From assembly GCF_019097595.1 (NCBI RefSeq), contig NC_080719.1, positions 15,328,501 to 15,392,500 of the forward strand: a stretch of 64,000 bases of DNA, written 5' to 3'. The position numbers and the translations under genes are program-made. How positions within the stretch are numbered: the stretch's first letter is position 1; each line of letters begins with the position of its first letter. The notes beneath the pieces were generated by a model that was given only the letters and a program-made list of their open reading frames with translations, did not search any database and was not told the DNA's origin. Shown here piece by piece: positions 38,201-50,200 of the stretch. The stretch is from Hemibagrus wyckioides (taxonomy: Eukaryota; Chordata; Actinopteri; Siluriformes; Bagridae).

Positions 38201-41200
38201 AATCCACACTGCTGCTTAACATGTCATTGCTATCTAACGTGTTTTTGTACAAACATGCCCAAAGATGCCGACTGAGCCCTGAACATCGGGAGAAATGTTT
38301 TACCGGAATGGGAAAAAAAACAAAAACAAATGTCAAGCAGTTTTTTTAATTAAAAAAAAAACAAAAACAAAAAAAAATGCATACAGGCAAACACCTGTTA
38401 TCTAATAAATCAAAATCCTTTGCCTTTATAAATAAATTGACCATGCAGGCATGGCGCACCCTCTTCCTGACCTCCACAGCTGCCTCATACTGACGGTAAC
38501 CCAGCAGTGCTCTCACACTTTCCATTGAAAACAGATGATTTCATCTCTTTCATGGCGTGAATGTGGTCCTTGCTAATTATCCAAACCTGCTTTAAAGACA
38601 GCTAAGGTGGCTCTGTTTACTTTGGGTTTGAATAAGAGTCTACAGTACAAACACTTGGATAGTCAAGGTGGCCTATGGCAACACGCATGCTGGCTATATG
38701 TGACTAAGAAATGCTGTGTTAGCTCAATATGTTAAGAGGAAGCTGAGCAGTGACGGGGGGCTTCTCTTACCGAAAGTCAGTGAGTGTCTGTGTGTGATTT
38801 TGAACAATGAGGAAAAGGCAGAAACATGTGCATAAAGGCAAACAAAAAGGTTCATTGTGTTGCACTACCTACAAGGAAGATAAATAAAATAAAACCAGTC
38901 TCTGTGTGTGTGTGTGTGTGTGTGTGTTTGTATATATATATACATATATATATACAAATAAGATACATTTTGAGACATAAGTATCCTCCACGTCAGCAAA
39001 CTGACTGACGCTAATCCTGCTGTGAAATTATGCCTCATTATTACAACAATAGATTAGATTACACCACATGACTTGACACTTACTGGAGCCTCTAAACAAG
39101 CTATGACGGGAAAACAGATGCAAAGCAACAGCTTCCTGATGTGTTTTATATGGTATAAGTAAGCCCAACAGGTGTGGTTAAAATAGTGATCTGAAAACGA
39201 TGTCTATGAAATACACAGGGAACAAAGAAAGAGAGTAAGTAAGTAAGAAAGACGAGAAAAAGAAAGGAAAGAGTGAAAGAAATAAAGGAACAGAAAAAAA
39301 AGAGAAATGGAAAAAAAAGTGAAAAGAAAAAAATAACATTATCGGTGTAGGTCAAGTAGAGAAACCACAGGTGTCCGTGTTCTAGGTCTCTTCAAAGCAC
39401 CTTACATCACTCTCTTCCAGTAAGGCACGCGCTCTTGCTGTTTAGCCTCAGGCCTAAAATAGATCTGTTTGCCCACCGTTTACTGACAGACTTGGTTTTC
39501 TTTCCTTTAGAAGAATCTTAAGCTTCATAGAGCCTGATGAGACTTTTGACCCAAAAAGTGCACATTAACATAAACAGATGTCGTTCTGAGCTTGCTATTT
39601 ACCATGACAGAATGACAGTTATTAAATATGCCACCTATTCCATTTTTGTGCATTGCCATTCATCCCCGGATAAAGGCAAGTACTGACAATGTAGCGATTT
39701 AAACTATTTCATGGCCCAAGCAATTTCTGGAAGTTTGATTTGAGACGAGTTATTAAACCCTACAACAATCTTATGCAAAAGGGTCCAATGCAAATAATCT
39801 GAAGTTACATTCAAATCACCAAGTTGTCAACTAGCCAGTGGAGAATCCAAGAAGCGCCTCCTTCCACCTCTTACTGGAAGCCGGCACAGATTGCAGTTTG
39901 TCATGCTGATTACCAATATGCAGTGCCCTGAGTATCAACAGCAATAAATGTGACTGACAACCGTTCAACTTATAGAATAACTCGGATTTTAGCTGAAAAA
40001 AAAATCGATAGGATTTGTATTCAAACAAGAAGTATATTTACTTCTAAGTATATCTAAGTATACTTCTAATATCTAAGTATATTTTATATCAAGAAAACCG
40101 AGGCATAAACTCAAGGATATGTTGATGAGGAAGTTTAATTGTTTATCTCATCAAGGAAATAACAGAAAACAAAATTTCCTGGAGACAAACAAGGTTAAAT
40201 TGCATGCTGACAATGACTTCCCAGAATAAGACTCCTCATGTGTCATTCATGAGTTAAATGTAATAGTAACTTGGGCAGTTGTGTTTGTTATACATGCAAT
40301 GCCCCCCCCCAAAAAAAAACAAACAAACAAAAAAATTATAAAAAAAAAACACAGCAAACAAACAAAACCCCTCAAAAAATAAAATTCTTGTGCATTAAAA
40401 AAAAAAAAAGAAAAAAGAAAACATAAAGCCGGCATCTACCTTGGGAAGTGGACGTCCCAGGTCTGCATAAAACTTAGTCCAAAACTGCATGAGCGACATG
40501 AGTCCAGTGCCACTCCGGGAACTCACTGCTGTTCACCTCGAGAAAGCAACACATCCATCCATGTGCTGGAGAAAACCTCAGCACCGTCAGCACAGCTGTA
40601 GCATTCCCAAAGAATGAGGACGCCAAGGAAAGAGTGAATGACAGAGACAGAGACAGCCAACACAGCAATCCCAAAGCGCCACACCAACAACTCCTCTCTC
40701 TTACTCACACACCCGGACATGCGCGCATTCACACGCACACACACACGCACACACACACACACAACAGGTAGGAGCTAGGCTCATACTGGAGAGCTCTTTG
40801 GCCTTCCTACTCAGCGTGCTCCTCTTTTGCTAAAAGAGGAGTGACAGGTATTTGCTCAGAATGTTCAGTCATATTGATTGTGGTTTAGTTCCTCAGTGCT
40901 GAAGGTGGCAGGGAGGGGAGGGGAGAGGAGAGGAGAGGGGGAGGAGGGGAGGAGCTTTCAGGAAATGATGCTTTTGTTGGTAAGTGACTAGAGTTCCTGG
41001 CAGTCAGGCCCTCTTTACTGTACATGGTGTAACACAACCGCATTTCTAGTGTAAACAGCGCAGCGCGCAGGATCTCCAGAGCACTGTGGCGGCTGTGTGG
41101 CCTCTGTTTAATGCTCACAGATCATCATTTAATGATTATTCTCTTTAGGCCAGCGGCTCTCTGGCATGCACATTATTTCAGCCTCTGTCTTTTTGTGTTG

Positions 41201-44200
41201 AGCCACACGAGGAATACCATGGTTTCATTCATCACTTATGAATGGGAAACGATCAAGATAATTAGTTTTACACAGCCCAGGCAGCAAGCAGAGAAATGAG
41301 TTAACGGCTGTGAGCAGGGCTATAACGTCTGAAACTAAATGTTTTTTTTTCTGAACAATCGTTGCAGCAACAAAAAGATCCTCTTAAAAAGCAACCTACA
41401 GCTTAACTAATTTAAGCAGAAGTTTACAAACATAGACAAGAGATTCAGCAACAGACGGGAACACTGATCAAAGAGTAAATAAAACATACACACCCAACCC
41501 CAGAATTTCTATGTTATAAGGCTGCAAATATTTCACAATCTATTCACCATCTGCAGTCATCACATTATGGTGTTATTTCAGACTACGCTTTTAAAAATAA
41601 ATACTTCCTGCATTATTAATACTAATTCTAATACTTTTGAAATCTGTGTATGAAAGTATTTATGAAATGTATATGAAACATTTTTGCAAATGCAAAATAT
41701 AAACTTATTTCGAGCCAAAAGAATCTGATACAAAAGACGCTGCATGATGCCTTGAGATCCTAATCAGTTTGGAGGGCTCCGGCCGTAGCCCGCTGATCAA
41801 TGCCTACTGGAAGAGGCTGCTCATGGCAATAAGAAGCCCCAGGACTGTTATGACTGTTAGTCTGATAGACAGAGTGGCGTCGTGAGTGGGGTCATAGTTG
41901 GGAATCCACATGAACGAGTAGTCATCCGGTACTAATAGGATATCAGAAAGGATGATTCAACCTCTGCAGCCCTGCATTACATTCAATTAATTTCCCTTCA
42001 TGTTGTGGGTGAATGGGAAAAGACAGTCATGCCGTTCTCTTTACATGCTGTATTTTTCATAAGATTCTTATCTATTTTTCAAGATAAAGTCATTAGCGCT
42101 GGTCTGACTGGGGAAAGAAAAAGCCATGTGGACAGGTCGAGATAGCTCTTGTATTAAAACTCTGTTATCCCTAACTGACATTTAGCCTCAACAAAGCTTG
42201 ATAGAAAAAAAGTATTCATGGCTTACTATTCGTTTAGAAAGTGTTCCACAGAAGTTTAGCCTACGCATTGCCTAGTTGACAGTAAACTTCTTGTCAATTT
42301 CTCTTTTTGTATAATGTCTTTCTGTATTTGACCAATCTCAAAACTTGCCCACATACTAAAGCTACCATGGAAGAAGTCACATGATGATGCACGGGCAAGC
42401 TTTTAAAAACTCTTTGTAAGCTTATTGTGCATGTGTGCGTGCATGTTTGTGTGTGTGTGTATGTGTAGTATGCACATGTATTGAGGCCCCTCTTTTCTCT
42501 GTGGTTGCATTGTGGTTTCGTGTTCTCGTTGCTCTCTAGTTCAGGTAGGTTGTACTTCGTTCCTGCTCAGTTAGCCGCTAATTATTAGCGCTACATTCTC
42601 CACCATACAGCAGGGAACAAACCTCTTACAACAGTGAAGATGAGTTGTGCTTCAGTGTTTATAAACAGATTTGCACAGACAGAAGCTCTTAGGTCTGTGA
42701 ATGGAAAAACGAGAACAGACTGACTGACATCTTAGACACTGCACACATGTCCTCACCTTTCAAATAAATGAGCAAGAATTAAGATTTAAAACAAGTAACA
42801 AATGCAATAAGTATTGCTTTGAGCTAAAAGAGCATAAAGAGCACTAATAGCACATATAATCTCTGTTTTCCCCCAAACACAAAACAAATCACTGGATCAA
42901 ATGATTACTTTGAGATGCATGGAGATTCTGGAGAGAATAAGAGTCTCAGCAAAAAGAAGGCACCTGGAGAGAGAGCTCGGTCCACCTCTCCATGCAGAAT
43001 ATCTTAGCATCCTTTATATTCTTTGGTTTGTGCTTGAAGAGGTAGTCTTTACAAAAAAACATGAGCCACTTTTGGGTAGATTTGGGTCACCATCTTGTCG
43101 AAAGCTGTATTCCAAAGTAAGCTCTTAGCATAGGCAAACAGGTTTAGCTAGAAATATACTTGTACTTAGCAGAACTCATGATGCCATCAGTTTCTATTAA
43201 CTAGTAGCAATTAAACAGCTCAAATATCATCACCTGTCACAAGACCGCAAACACTTAATGTTAATTGCAGTTCTAACAATACTTGGTGAAGTTAGGGCAC
43301 GGAGTTCATTGCTGCTTTCAGGAAGGGCTTGCAAAACAGCTTGTTATGAAAGTGGTCTGTAAGGCCAAATACTGGAGTCCACACTCAGGATCTATTCTAG
43401 GCTCAGCTTGGGGTGGGTCTCATAATCACAAGTTTGATTTTTCACATAGAACAATTCCTTCTGAGCGACGGCTAGACTGTGCTATTACATGCAACACAGG
43501 CTGTCCTCATGAGTTTGTAAAATGGTAGGCAGAGCTAGAGTTTTGTATCTGTTTGCGTTCATTTTTAAATATTCCATGGCATGTCAGTAATTCTGGCACA
43601 CAAGGAAAAGAACAAAATGATTAAAGGTGTGGCTGCATTTTAAGCAAATGGATGACGAGAAAACAATAAAACCTTTGATTGCCAGGAAGGAAATGTAAGC
43701 AAGTGAGCAAAACAATGCACCTGTTACTCTCGCACACGATATATATTTGTAGAAAGGCACTGTGAATACTCGCGGTCCTTCCCTTACAAAAAATGTAGCA
43801 ACTTCAGGTTACAGAGTGCCATAACACAGAGCAGGCTAATAAAATAAAAACCTAAATAAAGCATGAATGCTAGGTTAATAAAATGAGCACAAGTACACTA
43901 ATACTAATATTATCAGTAATACCGATAATATTATCAGCAAAAACTACAGAGAACAAATGCATAAAAAATATCCAACTGTTGCAAAATACAGCGGATAATT
44001 AATGTTTCAGAAGTGGTTGCAGGAACAGAGCAGTGCTTTTACATCCTCTACTCAGCACAATATAAGGAAGTCCTGCTACATTGTCACAAACTGACAACCA
44101 ACCAATCACTTGTTTACTTTAAGAAGTCTCTTCTGTATTTGTGTGTGTGTGTGTGTGTGTGTGTAAGATAACAGGGCAGTGTGATCTTTCCTGCTGGTCA

Positions 44201-47200
44201 ACATGGTCAGGATTAGTCATAGCACAATTACGGTCTCATTTAGTCAGAATAATATCATGAAGCATCTGTTTTCCACCAGCTGAGCAAGGTGTAGCATGGG
44301 CTGACGTGGTCTTTACCACCACATTAAAGCTACAATGAAACACTAGGATTTTAGGTCATACCTTTATAGGTCACACACATGCATACTGCACATCTGAGGA
44401 TGTGAATAATTTTTCGTCCTTTTATTGCTCACGACTTAAAAAAAAAAAATGTCCTGGTGTTACTGGGGGACAAGTCAAGCATGTTTTTTAACCTGGTTCG
44501 CAAGTTCAGAGGCGAACAAGAAAACATTCTTTATATTCTCGGTGATATAACAAAAAACATTCCACACTACCTAATATGACATCCGAATGTAAACACAACT
44601 GCAAAGTGACTTTCTGCCTCCAAACCTATAGCAAAGGCTCATCTTTATTTCCATCTTTATAACTGAATATAATTCACCCTAACACTACATACTAAGTGTT
44701 TAAAGCAATAAATTAATGACACTATCTATATCTGTTTAGTGCTCCACATATATGTATGTTAAGCTCTGAGCGGGTGTGGCCTAAACCAGAATATCCAGTA
44801 ATAATCACTGGAAAAAACCCAGAAGTAGAAATGCCAGCACTATCAGCATGGTCTGTCAAGTCTGACACTGACACGACCTTGGTCTCAGTTACGTCACTGT
44901 AAAGATTAGCACACGCTTTAACCTTCTCGCCCAAAATAAAGACAAACTAGCATTTTAAATTTACCTACTGCATCCCTGAACAGGCAGTAAGGATGCACAC
45001 AGTCCTGGGTCACACCGTGTACATGTGCCTCAATATATTAATTCTCACTCATACCCACATGAAAATAAAAATCCTCTTCAGATTGCGCAACATTTTGTCC
45101 ATTGGGATCCTATAATCCGGATGCACACCTTCGATCTCAAACAGACGTCTTGTGAACTTTTCTAAGCAAATAAATAAATAAAATAGCATGTATCCTATTC
45201 ATATCTGTATTTTTAATTTAGAACACCTTATCTGTTCATTCAGAATAATGTATTTTGTAATGTATCTATAAACATGTGACTGGTCTTCATTACTAAATTA
45301 AACATTTGTTGCCAAATTATTATATAACAGCGTTATATAACAGCACAGACTATGGTGGATTATTCCTTACAAATAGCTTGACACATGCTAAACACCTGGT
45401 TCGGAGTAAACACCTTGTTCACATCTAGCCTCTTCATGTTTCTTAAGTATTAGGATTATATTGTGTATTATGGGGTTGGGATTGCAGATTGCAGGTATAC
45501 ATGCTCTTAAGATGTAGGAGATGAGAGATGTATTGTAGCTAGATGTTAGTGTTAATACAGTCATCTCTCCAAACAACCCGTAATACATAATGCCATAGGA
45601 TTGTGGCCAAGCATAAGTTCCACAAGCGTGCACTACAGTTATACTCTCAAGTTAAACTTGACCGTGGTGATGGGGCAATAGAGGCACACTCCTCTACAGA
45701 CGTAAAATGCAGATGGACACCGTCCAATCAGGATAGAAATCAGACACATGTATAAAACAGTATAAAGAGAAATAATTTGATGAATATGCAGAAGAATGCT
45801 TGCCTTGAATAAGTTGCAAACAATTCTGTCTTCTAATGGGATCTAATGGACTTACTGAATCTCTGAGGCTCAAGTAGAAGCTTCATACATGTATCACACA
45901 CTATAAACTTGAATTTATAATGCAAAAAAAAAAAAAAAAAAACCCAGGGAGACTCGCAAACAAAAATCCTCCACTGGAGAACAGATGTAAAATAAGCAGC
46001 ATGTAAAATAAGGGGAGGCGGTCAGAAGAAGGCTGAATGAAAGTTACAACTGCAGGATAAAAACGCCCAGGCAAATTATTATTCAAATTTCAGATTTCCG
46101 GCATTTTCTAGAATTTGTGTGCAAAGAGAAACAAAAAGTGAAACAGGTGCTGACTTGTGAACACACTTTATCACTCAGTCAGTACATCAGTTTGGAAAAC
46201 CAGTCCCGTCACCAACTGATTTGTAAATAAACCCTTTCTTAATTACAAACTTTAAAGCCTCAATTGCTGTCAAACTGCGATTTTATTCAAGAGTCATCAA
46301 TCATTCATGATCATTCTTTCCTCTGTACAATTTTGTAAACCATGATCTTCATTATATGATCACACAGAATAAAAATAAGCAGCCTTCAGATGTAGAGTGA
46401 CACAATAGAAAAGCATTCAGCCTACCACTGTGAGATCATGTGAGTTCAAATCCCGGCAAAGGCACTTACTTTCAAAGGCAGACATAATTTCACTCAAATG
46501 GCAAATGACCAACCAGTTTCCTTTTTTCCTCAGACCACAGACAGACTAGCAAGATCTGTAACTCTTAAAGATGGGATTCTTTGAATTTTTTTCAATCCAG
46601 TGACTGTCTTGCTAAGAAGCTCATTGGGCGGCAGTGTTTGTTGTAAGTTTGTTATCTCTAAGGTGCATGGATTGTATTGTATACATGGAAGTGCAAAGCG
46701 CAGTCTATAATCTTCAAGGTTGTTGTAAGAAAAGTGCACAAAATGATGCTGAAAGGTAGCCTGAAGCTCACAAATGTCACTCTCCCAACCTTCCTGTCCA
46801 TAACCTTGGGTAAATACATAAAAAGACAAAGCTTACCGAAAAGAAGTCTTCATTGTAGGAAAGATTCATCAAATCTAGATCAGAATAAGCGGAATGGCTG
46901 AAAATATCCATGTGCATCTCTGGAGTGCTGCTGGAACAGTGTTGCCTATGGTAAATATAAAAAAAAATTAAAAAAAAAAGTGGATGAAAGATTGGTGAGA
47001 AAATAAAAATAAAAGTAATTTCGGTACGTTTTCAGTCTCAACATAACTACAAACAAGCAACAATTCAATTTATTTTAAATCTACTTCTCTAACATGACAT
47101 ACATACATGAGGGGAATTACCACAGTGATGTGAAACTATTCATGTGAATCTGTAAATTAGGCAGCACACTACTCATTCTTATTAAAAGGTGTGGATCACA

Positions 47201-50200
47201 CAATGCTACGTTGTCATCTCAAATCCTCTTTTATATGTAATTTGTGAACCTTCATATCCCAACAGGTGGATCTGACGACTAACAAATACAACTTTCTTTT
47301 TGAAAATAAAACATTTCAGCATTATTCACCTCGTCTCACGAGCATGTAATAGACTGGGTCCGATTCTAATCATAATGTAACAACACACTACGTGTCAAAT
47401 GTTTTTAAAGACCACATTCAAATGCGGTGGCTTATTTATTATTTATGACTTATTCTATTAGACGCTCAAATCTCTAACAGGAAAATTAATTACTCACGCT
47501 CGATACTACCTTTGTCTATGAGTCTTTAATTAATTGCAGTTTTTACCTGCTTTAAAAATGTGTTTCAATTCAGATTTTCCCATTTAGATTGACCTTATTT
47601 CACTATGATTCTGTCTCTTCTTGTTGTTTTGTCTATGGTGTTAACTGCGACGAAGCTGCAATAGTATGAACTCTATTCTATTCAAAAGCCTTTGGCTATA
47701 CTGCACACAAAAGACATTTAAAGTGAATACCGAAGCTGTCACAATAAAGGAAGAATATATACACAAGAAGGCTCTGGGTGATCCCTAGAAATTAAGAATG
47801 TCATTCAAATAAAAAGAAGAGGACTATCAGATGCCTACCTTTAGATCAGCGTAAATAAAAAAAAAAAAAAAAAAAAAAGATTCCACCATGTACACCTCCC
47901 TCAGTCCCTCAGTCCATGACTAACTCTAGTGCTCTTCAGCATGTGACGTACATTAATTCCCTACCTACAGAGACATGTTCACGTCATGTGACACTCACTT
48001 TCAGTTCTTCCTTTTCAGCCACTCCCTATTGGGAAAGCACCAGATTCTTTTTAAGGAAATTTTATTCTTTATTATTTTCTTTGCCGCAGAACTTTTTGTT
48101 AGTTTAAAAACCAAAACAAAACAAATGGAAAAGCCATTTAAATGCCCTAGACTGTAAGTTTTCCTTTGTATGACTGATTTCAAAACAAAAACCACTACAG
48201 TGGGCTTAGTTTCTGTTTGACCACAACACACACATACACACACACACACACACACACAATGAGTAACACTTACTGATAAATTCATCAGAATTTTAAAAAA
48301 AGAAAAACAAAACAGACCAGACATAAGTGACTCCTTTTTTTTATACAACCAAACATTTCCATAATCTTCAGGATTACAGCATCTCAACAGATTAAATGTC
48401 TTTTATTTTTAATTATAGGTTTCATTCTGAAACCTGCTTTTACTGCAAATCTGAAAACGTTTTTGTTAAGCGTGAAAAATGGCCTTTATTCTTCTGTTGC
48501 ATGCCTCAATCAATTAAATAGCTGATCTACCAGTCACCTGTTTCTACAAGACATCATGCACAGCTAACTTTGCAGTTTGTGGTTGCACTGCACCAGTGCA
48601 CATGTTGATATTCATCCAAAAATCATCCCTGTCTTTCACCTTGCAGCTCTTTCCACTGCTGTAATGTGATAATTCTTTAGCGGTAATTGATGATAGTTTG
48701 ATTAATGAAGATTCAACACAGAACAGATGAATTAACTTGATTATGATTATTCCCTGATCATGTGGTAAGTACCTAAAAATACAATAGTTATTATTTGAAT
48801 GCTTACTAGTACAAATAATGTGAAAATTTTTAAAAGTTTGTCATTGTCTCACACTAATTGTACAGTTAAGATAAAGAAAAAACAAAACAACAACAACGAC
48901 AACAACAAAACAGAGTGGAAACCTGCCGGTCGTTTTATAGATATGCCCCCAATGCCCCTTCATATCTTTAACACCCTCATAAACCATTGTTCCATCTGTT
49001 TAGAGCTGACTTGGATTTCAAGCCATTGCTTAATAGTGATGCCATGACAGTGCATGCCATTGGTAACTCTAGTCAGGATGCTACTCTAGTTGAACCGCAG
49101 CTGTGGTAATATATAGTGAAATTTACTTTTCTATAGACAACTATTTTTTTTTGTGGCCATAATGTCACAACAGGAACTAATTTGTATCCCAAATGTTCCA
49201 CATCATGAAAGGTAACTTTCACTTTCGCTCACTCACTCACTTTCAGTAAATGGAGTGTTGTTAAAAAAAACAACATTGTTGGCAAGGTGCTGTGGGTTAG
49301 GAGGATTAAAACACTTCAGAATGTGCTTTCACAGGACAACTCTCAACATTGGGGTGGCATCACTGATCATCCCCATTGATGATTACTTTCCTATACCAGC
49401 AATCTCTGTTGTGGTTTAAGATGACATAAGATATTACACATGGTATGATATAACGTGATATTACACATGGTACTCTTTACTTGTCAGCCATGCCTAATGT
49501 GAATGCCATGAACCAAAACAATGAACAGATTATAAAAAAATATACCAGTTTGGCATTAATGTTCTTTTAAAAAGATTTATATAAGTCACTCAAAACAATT
49601 ATTTCTTTTACGGATGTTCAGTTTGTTTGTCTAAAGAAACACAGCTGAATGTGATCATTTACGCTTGATGGATTTGTTGGCTTCCTGTTTTCCAACTTCA
49701 GGACATCTGCCTTTGCCAAGCAGAATTAAAATTAAATGAAAAATTAGACCCACCGCAAGTCTGTAATGAAGTGATTCTAGCAAAGACTTATGTGTTTGTA
49801 GTGGACAAGAGTGGCTCTGAGAGGAAAACCCCCTCTCCTGATCTGACAGCGACACTGCAGTCCTGGCACACAGCCACCACTTTCCACTAATACAATACCA
49901 GCCTCTCGGCACGGCTCTACATGCCTCTGGAAGCCTGAGAGTTTCCCGGAATGTTTTGGCCATGGTTGTGTAACACCAGCACCCTTCTGCTGCCTGGCCT
50001 GGCTTGACATACTTATCTCATGCTTCATCACAGTGACAGAGGAGGAGAAATTGCCTGAAGCTCCTTAATAACACCTTAATGTTTGAGCCTAAATTACTAT
50101 TGGAGTCAAACTTTTTAATAAGATAATACATTAATTGCACTGGGTAATCTCTTTAAACATGGACATTTTCCAATAAATGAGTCACGGACATATAGGAGTG

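Larger units (their letters stand above)
32863..46836 (-). other. sbno2: sbno2 intron 3, about 14 kb
   Basis: The largest intron of the gene. It contains the duplicated minisatellite (33.4-34.5 kb), the (AAAT)n run (35.17 kb), a dispersed repeat fragment (37.43 kb), the alternative first exon (40.44 kb) and the orphan exon (41.80 kb). I saw nothing to annotate in 42-46.4 kb apart from simple repeats. A GC-richer segment at 35,630-35,900 is unassigned. Confidence 0.6.

Noticed and set aside
40955..40975. STAT-like TTTCAGGAAAT near the internal sbno2 promoter
   Set aside because: Half-site spacing is two bases, not the three of a GAS consensus.
43283..43528. 81-codon plus-strand open frame with slightly raised GC
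   Set aside because: No splice sites or recognisable domain; single frame only.
44722..44934. Minus-strand open frame with a possible acceptor (CTTTACAG) that might be an exon of the orphan gene
   Set aside because: No acceptable donor follows in a phase that would join 41,931.
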